Positions 1-8,090 of a stretch of 64,000 bases of DNA are shown piece by piece. The notes beneath the pieces were generated by a model, which was given only the letters and a program-made list of their open reading frames with translations, was not told the DNA's origin and searched no databases. The stretch covers positions 2,046,001 through 2,110,000 of the forward strand of contig NZ_CP076854.1 in assembly GCF_018987265.1 (NCBI RefSeq), written 5' to 3'. Each line of letters opens with the position of its first letter. Within the stretch, counting starts at the first letter, position 1. This stretch comes from Rhizobium sp. WYJ-E13 (GTDB lineage Bacteria > Pseudomonadota > Alphaproteobacteria > Rhizobiales > Rhizobiaceae). The translations under genes and the position numbers were made by a program.

Positions 1-40
1 CTAAGGGCCGAAACGTTCAAACTCCTGCGCGGATGATCGC

Positions 41-820
41 ATGGCCAGCTCGTCATCTAATTCATCAAAGCCAGTGGCGTTAGTCACTGGCGGTGCCGTC
101 CGCATAGGTCGGGCGATCTCCGAAAAACTGGCCAAAAGTGGATATGCAGTCGCCATCCATGCCAGGGAAATCAATGGTTCGGCGAACGACTTTGCGCAGT
201 CCATCACAGCGGCCGGTGGCGACGCAATTGTCGTCGACGGCGATCTTTCCGATCAGTGTGCCGTGGAGACGCTGGTTGCGCGCGCATCCACCCAACTTGG
301 TCCCGTCACGCTGCTCGTCAACAATGCCTCCAAGTTTGATCCAGACGACGTGCTCTCATTGGATCGAGATCTATGGGACGCTCATTTTGCCATCAACTTG
401 CGCGCCCCGGCTTTTCTAACGAGGGACATGGCGAGACGGTTGCCCGCAGATCAGGTCGGGTCGGTGGTCAACATCATTGACCAACGGGTCTGGAAGCTCA
501 CCCCTCAGTTCGCATCCTATACCCTTGCTAAAACTGCACTTTGGGCCGCCACGCGGACTTTCGCACAAGCCTTGGCCCCGCGCATAAGGGTCAACGCGGT
601 CGGCCCTGGTCCCACACTGAGCAACGTGCGGCAACATCCGGATGACTTTGCGCGCCAATCAAGTGGCGTATTGCTCGGCCGAGGTGGCTCGCCGGCCGAA
701 ATCGCGGACGCCGTTATTTATCTCGCTGGTGCCGCAAGCATTACCGGTCAGATGATTGCAGTCGATGGCGGCCAACATCTCGCTTGGCAGACACCCGATG
801 TGAATGGAGTTTCGGAATGA
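41..820 (+). CDS. SDR oxidoreductase, FolM / pteridine reductase type
   Basis: A 259-residue short-chain dehydrogenase/reductase. The N-terminal VTGGAVRIGRAI matches the Rossmann TGxxxxIG nucleotide-binding loop, and a NNAS motif follows. The usual catalytic Ser is replaced by Asp in NIID, followed 13 residues later by YTLAK. This Asp-Tyr-Lys spacing and the VGPGPTL segment are those of PTR1/FolM-type pterin reductases, which reduce dihydropterins with NADPH, rather than of generic SDRs. The ATG at 41 gives a complete domain. The gene overlaps the next one by ATGA, so the two are probably co-transcribed. The substrate is inferred from family motifs; another carbonyl substrate remains possible. 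Confidence 0.75.
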   Translation: MASSSSNSSKPVALVTGGAVRIGRAISEKLAKSGYAVAIHAREINGSANDFAQSITAAGGDAIVVDGDLSDQCAVETLVARASTQLGPVTLLVNNASKFDPDDVLSLDRDLWDAHFAINLRAPAFLTRDMARRLPADQVGSVVNIIDQRVWKLTPQFASYTLAKTALWAATRTFAQALAPRIRVNAVGPGPTLSNVRQHPDDFARQSSGVLLGRGGSPAEIADAVIYLAGAASITGQMIAVDGGQHLAWQTPDVNGVSE

Positions 821-1317
821 TCAACATGAATGTGGCTCGCCTGTCAAAAGCGTTTCTTGTTCTCCTGATCGGCCTGTTTGGCGTCTTGGTCGCAGCAAAC
901 AACGTTTTCGATTACGGTTCCAACTTTAACTTCATTCAGCATGTGATGCTGATGGACACGACATTTCCTGACAATGATTTGATGTGGCGAGCGATCCCTT
1001 CGCCAGCTGCCCATCATGCGGCATACTGGATGATTATCGTCGGCGAAATGCTGACGGGACTACTTTGCATTTGGGGATCCGTGAGGCTGGTGACGCATTC
1101 TCGTGAGCCGCGGGACCTTTTTGTCAAATCAAAACGCACGGCGATACTCGGACTGACGCTCGGTATTTTCGTCTGGTTCTTTGGCTTCATGGTGGTGGCC
1201 GCCGAATGGTTTTTGATGTGGCAGTCTCAACAGTGGAACGGCGTCGACGCAGCGTTCCGCTTCATAATGTGCATCAGTGCCGTTTTGATCTACCTGACCC
1301 AACAAGATCCTGATTGA
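817..1317 (+). CDS. DUF2165 family integral membrane protein
   Basis: A 166-residue protein with four hydrophobic segments: near residues 6-26, a Trp-rich stretch around 72-92, near 108-130, and at the C-terminus. The pattern, with NVFDYGSNFNFIQHVMLMD after the first segment, matches the DUF2165 family of small bacterial inner-membrane proteins of unknown function. The ATG at 817 overlaps the stop of the reductase gene (ATGA) and was chosen over an upstream ATG at 784 that would lie deeper in the reductase. No catalytic residues are evident. Confidence 0.8.
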   Translation: MINMNVARLSKAFLVLLIGLFGVLVAANNVFDYGSNFNFIQHVMLMDTTFPDNDLMWRAIPSPAAHHAAYWMIIVGEMLTGLLCIWGSVRLVTHSREPRDLFVKSKRTAILGLTLGIFVWFFGFMVVAAEWFLMWQSQQWNGVDAAFRFIMCISAVLIYLTQQDPD

Positions 1318-2000
1318 GGGGCTGGCGGGCGATATCAGGGATCGAGGAAGCGTACGGAGCACGCCCGCCGGATCGCCTTCGAGCCGAAGTCGATCCGGCG
1401 GCAATCCCTCCTTGAAGGGATAAGAACCGGCGACCCCGCATTACACGATCTTGCAATTGAGGGATTCGAACTATCGGCCTGTTCCCACCAGACTACGAGT
1501 AGGTTGGCTGCGGGGGCTCGCAACACCCGATTCCTGCGATTGGTTGAGCGACACGTACCAAAGCTGGCAGCATAAACGATTATCGGTCGTCTTGAAGGGA
1601 TCAGAATCGACGCCCCTGTTGTTCAAAGCCCCCTCCGTCTCAATTCGCCATTAGCGGACATCGACTCGGCCCGGATGGAAAGACCGATGTGGGGCCGGGA
1701 GCGGACTGACCGGGCTTGGCGTCATGGACTGAATTTTTTGCCTTAGTCCGTGGTAGCGCTGCAGGCCTACGGACCGGACGGTGCACGGTCGCCGCATCTA
1801 TCCGTCTGGACGCCGCTAGGTTTCGCGCCCGACGCATTGCCTTCTAAGCTCCTTTTTTGGGGGCATCTGGCCTACGAGTGGACGGTATGGATGTATTCGC
1901 ACGGGGGCCTGGCTACATCAGCCTGATGGTCATTGACCAAGAAATGGCAGAATTGCCGGCCCCGGCCTTCTTGCCTGCCGCACCCCCGCATTGGCAACCT
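1318..2000. other. gene-poor border of the accessory island
   Basis: About 680 bp without a convincing gene. It holds the imperfect direct repeat listed separately and a GGGATTCGAAC stretch near 1461 that resembles the T-arm of a tRNA on the minus strand, but no complete tRNA can be folded around it. The short ORFs here lack ribosome binding sites and recognisable motifs. The position between core-like genes and defence-type genes suggests an island boundary; this is an inference. Confidence 0.4.
1411..1617. repeat. 26-bp imperfect direct repeat, 180 bp apart
   Basis: CTTGAAGGGAT followed by an AGAA-rich tail occurs at 1411-1436 and again at 1591-1616, with 22 of 26 positions identical by eye. 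Both copies lie in the gene-poor border. They could be remnants of recombination sites or of a decayed tRNA-like region. Confidence 0.45.
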
Positions 2001-2927
2001 TTAGTTCATCCCGATGACGAGCGGAGCTGGGCGTACATACACCGCGTAGGTCAGCACCGCATGCTGGTTGCAGAAGCACTCCATCGCAAACTCGTGGCGG
2101 GTTCCGTTCACATCCGTCAGCACGATGCTGCCATCGAAAACCGGCCCCCTCTTGGCGCCTCCGCAATTGGCGCGCAGGAGGTTCCAACAGAACTCCTGTG
2201 TGATGCCGGGGAAACGCTTCCTGAAGGCTTCCGATCGGATGAAATACCGCACGTCCTTGCCGTCGGGCTCCCGCCCGATATCAGCGTGGTGAGGATGGGC
2301 ACTGACCATTCCGAAGGCCGGCTGCTGCTTGTCGCGTTCCTCCACCGTGCGCCACAGCGTGGTGGTTATAGTGTTGCCGTACCGCTTGGCCATCGTCTGG
2401 ATGGTTTTGAAGGTGATTGCAATATCTCGAGCTTCGGTCGCAAAGCGGTCCTGGAGGAACAGCAACCGCGCCGCCGCGAAGTTTGCCTCGGCCTCGACAT
2501 CCGCGTGGCAATCCGGATCGAGGGTGTATTGGTCGTCGCCGAAGAGGAAATCCTTATGCCACGGAATGAAGCTGTGGCCGACTTCGTGCGCTTCGATCCA
2601 ACGCTTCTTGGCGTCGGGAACGCCCTCGTCGATCAGGATGCGGTTGCCGTCAGGCACCCATAGCGCCGACAGTTTGGCCTTCTTCACCACGTCTACCAGA
2701 AGGGTCGGGCGCACGAGCACCTGCTTGCCGGCCACTTTCATCCGGTGGGCGATTTCCTGCAGCAGCGAGGGGTTGGTGAGGCTGTAGAACTTGAGGTCGA
2801 GGTCGAGCAGCAATCGAACATCAGCAAAACGGAGGGGCGGTTCGGGATTGCCCAAATCGCGAAGAATCCGATCGACAAGCCGACGTATGTCTTCCGCTTC
2901 GTAGGCTCCGACCGTCCCTCCGTTCAT
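2001..2927 (-). CDS. ImmA/IrrE family metallopeptidase
   Basis: A 308-residue protein with the zinc-peptidase signature HEVGH at residues 114-118 and a downstream acidic run (ADVEAEANFAAARLL) that supplies the usual third ligand. This is the ImmA/IrrE (COG2856) architecture; such enzymes cleave a partner XRE-type repressor. Its partner is immediately upstream: an XRE-like gene ending 4 bp before this start. The roughly 150-residue C-terminal extension is not recognised and may be a sensor or effector part. It is the last gene of a leftward RHH-GNAT-XRE-ImmA cluster. The role in stress or phage response is inferred from the family. Confidence 0.85.
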   Translation of the reverse strand: MNGGTVGAYEAEDIRRLVDRILRDLGNPEPPLRFADVRLLLDLDLKFYSLTNPSLLQEIAHRMKVAGKQVLVRPTLLVDVVKKAKLSALWVPDGNRILIDEGVPDAKKRWIEAHEVGHSFIPWHKDFLFGDDQYTLDPDCHADVEAEANFAAARLLFLQDRFATEARDIAITFKTIQTMAKRYGNTITTTLWRTVEERDKQQPAFGMVSAHPHHADIGREPDGKDVRYFIRSEAFRKRFPGITQEFCWNLLRANCGGAKRGPVFDGSIVLTDVNGTRHEFAMECFCNQHAVLTYAVYVRPAPLVIGMN

Positions 2928-2931
2928 CGCT

Positions 2932-3435
2932 TCACTTTTGACTTAATACCAGGAATTTGACGAAGCCTTCCAAGTCTTGTCGCTCCTGTTTGGTCAGTTT
3001 GGACAGGTCGTCCGATTTGGCCGCGAACTTTTGAGCCTCTTCCTGCAAGGCCTCGTCTCGCGTCACGGTCGCCCCCGACAGCTTCATCAATGCCTGCGGC
3101 GGCATAGCGAAGTGCTCGGCCAGTTGGTGGACCGTCCGTGGTCTCGGTTTGTAGTTGGGGTCGAGCTCTATCAACCTGATTTCCCGCGCTTCCACCCGCG
3201 CTTTTTCGGCCAGCGCCTCGACGGACAACTGGTCGCGTCGTCGCAACTGGCGAATGAACACCCCGAAGGCGTGCTTAAGTTCGACCACGTACCCTACGTC
3301 CGACACCAGTTCGGACGGCAAGAACATGCCTATGTTATCGACAGCCTCGATCGGCCATCCCGCGTCATTGTCCGTATCCGGATCGGACTCGATCTTTCGC
3401 CGGAGCCAGTCGCGTGAGACAAGCATCTCCATCAT
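2932..3435 (-). CDS. XRE-family helix-turn-helix regulator
   Basis: A 167-residue protein. Residues about 55-115 form an XRE-like helix-turn-helix (FGVFIRQLRRRDQLSVEALA followed by a second helix with VHQLAEHFAMPPQAL). The C-terminal third is charged and helical, ending in a likely dimerisation or ImmA-recognition helix. The gene lies 4 bp before the ImmA-like peptidase, the standard repressor-peptidase pairing, so it is probably cleaved or destabilised by that peptidase. The first 50 residues are not a known domain. Confidence 0.75.
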   Translation of the reverse strand: MMEMLVSRDWLRRKIESDPDTDNDAGWPIEAVDNIGMFLPSELVSDVGYVVELKHAFGVFIRQLRRRDQLSVEALAEKARVEAREIRLIELDPNYKPRPRTVHQLAEHFAMPPQALMKLSGATVTRDEALQEEAQKFAAKSDDLSKLTKQERQDLEGFVKFLVLSQK

Positions 3436-3446
3436 CTGCTCCCTTG

Positions 3447-4076
3447 TTATGCGAGGAACGCGCGCGCTTGGGCTTCGGTCAGCTCGAAATAGCGCATGCG
3501 AGTCTCATCTATCCCTAAGTCGGTCATTCCAACCGTATCACGATACCAAGCGTCTGCTTGTGGCAAGGCGTGCAACCCCACTCTTCCACTGAATTCCTCT
3601 TGGACGCTAAGGCTGATGGCAGCGACCATCATGATTCGCCCAACGCCCTTGAAGCGCGGAGCGGGATCGAACCGCCGCCTGTTCCAAGGCGCGGTGGCCA
3701 ACAGGTCTATCGTGACTAGTGGTTTTCCGTGTTGGGTGGGTTCCCTAGCGAAGCCCGCGGTCGTCACGAGCATGAGGCCCTGAGTGGCGCCTTCAGCTAC
3801 GATTGCGAACGATTGCCGGTCGAGGCGATTGGAAGACATTTCGACCTTCTCGGACCATCGCCAATGAGCGTCCTGAAGTTCGTTTTCGCCAATCGATTCG
3901 TTGTTCAGTCGATTCTGTGCCCTCAGATGCTCGATCCTGGCCTGCATGAGTGGGCGCCAGGAAGCGTCGATGTCTGCGACGTTGCTCGATCCGGCGGGGC
4001 TCACTACTTGGGCCTCGACGAACTTGCCCGTTCTGCGGTCCAACAGGTCGAACATGCCAATCAACGTTCCCGACAT
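3447..4076 (-). CDS. putative GNAT-like acetyltransferase
   Basis: A 209-residue protein. The central and C-terminal part resembles a GNAT fold: a beta strand around VTIDLLATAPW, then FKGVGRIMMVAAISLS where the acetyl-CoA-binding loop and helix lie, then GRVGLHALPQADAWYRD and a final YFELTEAQA strand-helix. The first 90 residues are a separate unrecognised region. It follows the RHH gene by 4 bp. RHH-GNAT pairs are known toxin-antitoxin modules, but this protein is longer than typical TacT toxins. A metabolic or immunity-related acetyltransferase is equally possible. Confidence 0.55.
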   Translation of the reverse strand: MSGTLIGMFDLLDRRTGKFVEAQVVSPAGSSNVADIDASWRPLMQARIEHLRAQNRLNNESIGENELQDAHWRWSEKVEMSSNRLDRQSFAIVAEGATQGLMLVTTAGFAREPTQHGKPLVTIDLLATAPWNRRRFDPAPRFKGVGRIMMVAAISLSVQEEFSGRVGLHALPQADAWYRDTVGMTDLGIDETRMRYFELTEAQARAFLA

Positions 4077-4080
4077 GATG

Positions 4081-4296
4081 CTAGCTCAGCACCATCAGTT
4101 CGGCCTTTTCCTTGGTTGACGGGTGTTCGAAGAACACCTTCTCGCCTCGGTCTATCCTGTCCGTAATGGACTGATAGAGCCTGAGTGCCTGCCTCACCAA
4201 GGCGGTCTTAGACAATCCCTTCTCGTCCGCAAGGCGGTCGACCAGATCCATCTCTTGTGAACTCAAATTCAGAGTCATCGTACGTTTTTCACTCAT
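4081..4296 (-). CDS. ribbon-helix-helix (CopG-like) small DNA-binding protein
   Basis: A 71-residue protein with the RHH pattern: an N-terminal strand RTMTLNLSS, then helices SQEMDLVDRLADEKG and LSKTALVRQALRLYQS. I start it at the ATG at 4296 because GGAGGG lies 7 bp upstream; a longer reading from 4353 lacks such a site. As first gene of the leftward cluster it could be the antitoxin or autoregulator for the GNAT-like gene 4 bp downstream. It may also act on the AT-rich divergent region, where a perfect 8-bp inverted repeat lies. Confidence 0.75.
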   Translation of the reverse strand: MSEKRTMTLNLSSQEMDLVDRLADEKGLSKTALVRQALRLYQSITDRIDRGEKVFFEHPSTKEKAELMVLS

Positions 4297-4374
4297 GCGC
4301 TTCCCTCCGTGTGTACGCGCGGTTCTACCATTCTCCACTCGGGTTGTCAACATTAATTAGCCATTAAATAAATA

Positions 4375-4403
4375 TTGACTAGCTATTTTTTAGCTAGTAT
4401 TTG
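4375..4403 (+). promoter_or_regulatory. candidate promoter with perfect 8-bp inverted repeat (operator)
   Basis: ACTAGCTA, five T, then TAGCTAGT (4378-4398) forms a perfect palindrome in the AT-rich gap between the divergent RHH and ubiquitin-like operons. It overlaps a candidate -35 TTGACT (4375-4380) and a 17-bp-spaced -10-like TATTTG (4398-4403). A repressor binding here would block transcription of the conjugation operon. The RHH protein or the XRE protein next door is the obvious candidate. Binding is inferred; the palindrome itself is seen. Confidence 0.55.
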
Positions 4404-4433
4404 ATGAATTATCGAAATCAAGGAGTCTTTGAG

Positions 4434-5156
4434 ATGAGTGACGTTAATCCCAACCGCACGATCGAGATTGCGGGCACCGATCTGGTATTCCGCACGGTTC
4501 CCATGAGAGACCGGACGCCGTCGGGCGGCCAGATCGCCTTGGCTGCCGGCTTCGCATCGGACGATCACGTTTATGTCTTGCAGCTACTCGACGACGGCGA
4601 ACTCGAAGATGTGCGGCACCGCGAATCCGTACTTCTGTCGGACGGCGGGCGCTTCCTGGTCGCCCTCAGTGATCGTTCCTTTCGCATCGCCTTTTCGGGT
4701 GACGCCGTTGACTGGCCCGCGCGCTTCATCACGGCGGCGACGCTGCGCAAGCTCAAGAACGTGGCAGCCGACAAAGGCATCTATCTCGAAAAGGCCGACG
4801 AGCCTGACATTGCCCTCGACGAGGAGGCACTGATCGATCTGGACGAGGCAGGGGTGGAAAGCTTCAAGCCCGGCAAGCTTGTTGGTCCGAAAAAGCAGAC
4901 GGTTCGGGTTAAGCATCTCGGCGAACTCGAAACCGCACGGTTTAAGGTGGATGGCTCGACCACGCTGGCCGGACTCTGGGACCAGGCTTACCGGGAGCTC
5001 GAGGTCACGCGCACGGAGCGTGACGTGCTCCAAGCAGACACCGCCGGTGGGCCGGTCAGCCTTATGGATCACCTTTCGCTGTCGCTCGAGGCGGCGCAGC
5101 GGCAGGGCCTGTGCGACAAGAAGTTCGAGATCGCAGCCCGCACCGGGGGCGCGTGA
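4434..5156 (+). CDS. multi-ubiquitin-like protein (triple beta-grasp) of a Bil/Bub-type operon
   Basis: A 240-residue protein that appears to contain three consecutive ubiquitin-like (multiubiquitin) units, roughly residues 8-75, 80-145 and 155-240. It ends in ARTGGA, a di-glycine one residue from the C-terminus, as expected of a ubiquitin-like modifier that a JAMM peptidase would trim before E1 activation. I start it at ATG 4434 because AAGGAG lies 8 bp upstream; an upstream ATG at 4401 lacks a site. The next gene begins one base after its stop. With the E2, JAMM and E1 genes it forms a complete conjugation cassette. Known bacterial examples (Bil, Bub) act against phage; that role here is inferred from the gene set. 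Confidence 0.8.
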   Translation: MSDVNPNRTIEIAGTDLVFRTVPMRDRTPSGGQIALAAGFASDDHVYVLQLLDDGELEDVRHRESVLLSDGGRFLVALSDRSFRIAFSGDAVDWPARFITAATLRKLKNVAADKGIYLEKADEPDIALDEEALIDLDEAGVESFKPGKLVGPKKQTVRVKHLGELETARFKVDGSTTLAGLWDQAYRELEVTRTERDVLQADTAGGPVSLMDHLSLSLEAAQRQGLCDKKFEIAARTGGA

Positions 5157-5157
5157 C

Positions 5158-5676
5158 ATGGCGGTGCACGGATCACGGCCGACCCTCGATCTGCGGGCGG
5201 GAAGGCAGGTGTTGGATCAGCACCTGCCACGCGTCCTCGAATTCGAAGGTCAAAGCATGGAGGAGCTGGGTTGGAACCAGTTGTCGGACCGCACGCTGCT
5301 CGTCCCCATGCGCGGTACGCACGAGGGGGTCGTTGAGGAATATCTCCTTCGGCTGGACTTCATCGCCGGCGCCGACTGGCCGCCGAGCGCCAGGTTCGTC
5401 AATCCCGCGACCCATGACTACGCGGGGCAATCCGACCAGCATTACCTACCGCAGTTGACCTCGCCCGAGGTCCACGTTCATCCCGCGTACCCAGGGCCCG
5501 ACGGCGTGATCCAGCTCGTCTGTTGTTCGGCGGTCTTTGAATATTACGACGTCAACCACGGCGGTGAGGACGCAATTCTCTGGCGCACCGGTGACACGTT
5601 CCGCAACACCCTGTCGGCGATAGGACGGGCCTTCCGAACCAACTATCAAGGAAGGTTCGAGCGATATGCAGGATGA
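5158..5676 (+). CDS. E2-like ubiquitin-conjugating enzyme
   Basis: A 172-residue protein starting one base after the stop of the modifier gene. The segment HVHPAYPGPDGVIQLVCCS around residues 106-124 resembles the E2 active-site region (His-Pro-x, then a Gly before a Cys), with C122 or C123 as the likely thioester cysteine. This matches the divergent E2-like proteins coded in bacterial ubiquitin-like operons, which accept the modifier from the E1 and pass it to a target. It overlaps the JAMM gene by 11 bp. Assignment rests on operon position and this motif; overall E2 similarity is weak. Confidence 0.7.
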   Translation: MAVHGSRPTLDLRAGRQVLDQHLPRVLEFEGQSMEELGWNQLSDRTLLVPMRGTHEGVVEEYLLRLDFIAGADWPPSARFVNPATHDYAGQSDQHYLPQLTSPEVHVHPAYPGPDGVIQLVCCSAVFEYYDVNHGGEDAILWRTGDTFRNTLSAIGRAFRTNYQGRFERYAG

Positions 5677-6199
5677 GTATCTCTTGCGCCGTGCCCCGGC
5701 ACCGAGCCCCTACGTTCCCAGCCGCTTTGTCCTTCAGCTGCCGCCGACCGCGATCTCGGCGACGCGCGAGATGCTGCAACGCGCCGGTCGCCGAGAGGCG
5801 TGCGTGTTCTGGTACGGAGACCGCAGCGGCGACATCGCAACGGTTTGCTCAGTCCGTGCCCCTCGCCAACGATCCATGCCTGGCAACTATCACGTCGAGG
5901 CCGATGCGATGAGCGAGTTGGTGCATGACCTGCCCGACGGCTGGAAGCCTTTGGCCCAGATCCATAGCCACCCCGGGGCCAATACCGAGCACTCCCGATA
6001 CGACGATGCCATGATTTCCAGCCGTCGTATCCTGTCGCTCGTGTTTCCGGCCTACGGAATGCAGACGGCAGCATGGCCACAGGGCATCGGGGTGCACGAG
6101 TGGCAAAACGACTACTGGCACATGCTCGCTCCCCGACAGGTTCAAGACCGCCTTGTCGTGATGCCGGGGCCCGCGCTCGACACGAGAGACTTCCGATGA
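5666..6199 (+). CDS. JAB/JAMM metallopeptidase (deubiquitinase-like)
   Basis: A 177-residue protein with the full JAMM signature: E44 in REACVFWY, then H100-x-H102, seven residues, S110-x-x-D113 (HSHPGANTEHSRYDD). The two His and the Asp bind zinc and the Glu activates water. In such operons the enzyme removes the residue after the di-glycine of the modifier or cleaves conjugates; the modifier here ends GGA, so only one residue would need removal. The stop overlaps the E1 start (ATGA), consistent with translational coupling. Confidence 0.88.
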   Translation: MQDEYLLRRAPAPSPYVPSRFVLQLPPTAISATREMLQRAGRREACVFWYGDRSGDIATVCSVRAPRQRSMPGNYHVEADAMSELVHDLPDGWKPLAQIHSHPGANTEHSRYDDAMISSRRILSLVFPAYGMQTAAWPQGIGVHEWQNDYWHMLAPRQVQDRLVVMPGPALDTRDFR

Positions 6200-7662
6200 C
6201 GGATCTGGCATTGGGTGATCGACACTCGAGACCGCTTGATGGACTGGGCAACGAGGCGGAGATGATCACCGTGCTTTTGCGCGCCGGCAGCGTCACGGGC
6301 AAGGTCAACCGTCAGCATATGCTGGTGTGCCTGACCAACCTGACGGCAAGGCTGCATGGCGTGGTTCGCGCGATCCAGGTTGATGTCGAAGGCGATATCT
6401 CGGTGGTCAGGCCAAACGGCGCCGGTCCGATCGATGCGATGGAGGGACTCGAAAATCTCGCGACATGGGCAAACGGCGGACGGATTCCTGTTTTGCCGGA
6501 AGACGGCACAGCGGACATCGTCGTCGACCTGACCGGAAAAGGCGCCAGCGGCGCGGATCTCTACTGCTGGGGCGCGGGATGGAAAGCATGGATAGGCCGC
6601 GAACCGCACCGGTTCGAGCGTGGATCCGACCGCCGGGAAAGCATCGGCCCGTATCTTGCGGCCTGCCTGGTCGCCGGCGAGCTTTTCAAGCGCGCGAAGG
6701 GGCTCAGGAAGGGTCGCTTCGCCGATGATGATGCCTATTCGCTTTGGGACGGTTCGGCAGGCCGGTGGGACGACCTAGACGACGGACCGAATCTGGTCGG
6801 CTCGCACCTACCGCCGCTTTACCTCATCGGCGCTGGAGCCGTTGGACAAGGCTTCATCCAGATACTCGGCGCCAGCGAACTTGCTGATACGTTCGTGGTA
6901 TCGGTCGACCATGATCACCACGACAAGGAGGGTACCAACCTTAATCGCTGTTTTCTGGCCGGCATCGCCGACATTGGCCAGCTCAAGACACATGCCGTGG
7001 CGCGCTACCGCGCGCTGTCCGGTTTGGGTGGCATGGAGCATGCAGGCACGTTGCGCGACTATATTAAGGGAGCCCATCCCGGGCTGCATCCGCAGCTGGC
7101 CGAGGCGGAAGCGACTGACGAATACGACCTGGTCGTTTCCGCCGTGGATATCGACACGTCACGCCAGGATATTCAGGGCTTACACCCTCGGATAGTCATA
7201 GGCGGCAGTACGGATAGCCTGCGGGCGCAGTCGGTGACGTACGGACTGGTCCAAGGCGCCGAATGCCTCGGTTGTTGGAATGTCCCGAACGACAATTTGG
7301 CCCGCGCCGCCGAGAGGGAAGCGGCACTGCGGGCCATGTCCGAGGCGGATCGTCGCCGGGAACTGGCCGGGCATGTGGACGATCTCGATGCCGCAATGGC
7401 CTTCCTGGCGTCGAAGCAACCAAAATGCGGGCAGATGGGCGAGCGGGACGTCAAAAGCTTCGTCGGGCGCATGCCGCCCGAGTTCTCCGTATCATTCGTA
7501 TCCATGACTGCTGCCATCCTGACAGCCGCCGGCCTATTCCGGGTCGTCTCGGGAGAAACCAAATCACGGTCGCCCAAGACCGTTTTCCAGTTCAAGAACC
7601 TGTCGATGGCCGAAACCGCGACACCGAGGCGCGATGGCTGCCCATATTGCTCAGGCAGCTAG
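6196..7662 (+). CDS. E1-like (ThiF-fold) activating enzyme
   Basis: A 488-residue protein. The N-terminal 200 residues are unrecognised and may bind E2 or the modifier. A ThiF/MoeB Rossmann core follows, with GAGAVGQG at 212-219 for ATP, an acidic strand end at VSVDHD, and the NLNR motif at 248-251. CLGC at 357-360 and CPYC at 482-485 look like paired zinc ligands; C411 (PKCGQMGE) is a candidate catalytic cysteine. It would adenylate the C-terminal glycine of the modifier and pass it to the E2. I start it at 6196, overlapping the JAMM stop, rather than at the longer ORF from 6073. Confidence 0.85.
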   Translation: MTDLALGDRHSRPLDGLGNEAEMITVLLRAGSVTGKVNRQHMLVCLTNLTARLHGVVRAIQVDVEGDISVVRPNGAGPIDAMEGLENLATWANGGRIPVLPEDGTADIVVDLTGKGASGADLYCWGAGWKAWIGREPHRFERGSDRRESIGPYLAACLVAGELFKRAKGLRKGRFADDDAYSLWDGSAGRWDDLDDGPNLVGSHLPPLYLIGAGAVGQGFIQILGASELADTFVVSVDHDHHDKEGTNLNRCFLAGIADIGQLKTHAVARYRALSGLGGMEHAGTLRDYIKGAHPGLHPQLAEAEATDEYDLVVSAVDIDTSRQDIQGLHPRIVIGGSTDSLRAQSVTYGLVQGAECLGCWNVPNDNLARAAEREAALRAMSEADRRRELAGHVDDLDAAMAFLASKQPKCGQMGERDVKSFVGRMPPEFSVSFVSMTAAILTAAGLFRVVSGETKSRSPKTVFQFKNLSMAETATPRRDGCPYCSGS

Positions 7663-8090
7663 ACCCGCGGGGCCGCTGACGTCCTGCCAGGCAGGAAGAC
7701 ATCATCTGTGGCGACAGATGCCTCTGCCACATTCATGCGGCACGCCGACTTGTAAGAGGTCTGGCAAGTTAATTGCCAGGATGGTGCCCGCCGATCGAGC
7801 GGCAGTCGCAGATGCGGACAGAAAGGTATTTACCCCGTTGCTGGGCTTGAGGGCAGATTAGCTGGCTGCTTGCCATCAGAATACGCAACCACGCTCATCT
7901 CAAAAGAAGGCGTTCCCGGGAGGGGCACGCGGCTCATTACGATTGGACGGAACGAAACTGACGTAATGCCGCTCACAATTATATCCTCAACATTGATTTG
8001 ATGAGGGCTACAAGAAGCGAGCGCGCCATTCCCCATTTTGCTACTGTTGCCTCGACATGCGAAATATTTATCGCTTTTGGGGGACTTTTC
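7663..8090. other. intergenic region, no gene seen
   Basis: About 430 bp between the conjugation operon and the next gene. Two back-to-back hairpins lie at its start (listed separately). I see no ORF with a ribosome binding site and no tRNA or mobile-element end. The last 100 bp are AT-richer and probably contain the promoter of the gene starting at 8091. Confidence 0.5.
7683..7720 (+). terminator. two adjacent hairpins, possible terminator
   Basis: CCTGCC-A-GGCAGG (7683-7695) and CATCTGT-GGCG-ACAGATG (7703-7720) are perfect inverted repeats just after the E1 stop. No T run follows, so intrinsic termination is uncertain; they may instead stabilise the mRNA 3' end. Confidence 0.35.

Noticed and set aside
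1440..1530. Possible tRNA on the minus strand around GGGATTCGAAC
   Set aside because: The T-stem pairs at only about three of five positions and no acceptor stem or anticodon arm can be matched.
1857..2663. 268-codon plus-strand frame opposite the ImmA-like gene
   Set aside because: No motif; the minus strand has the HEVGH peptidase and an XRE partner.
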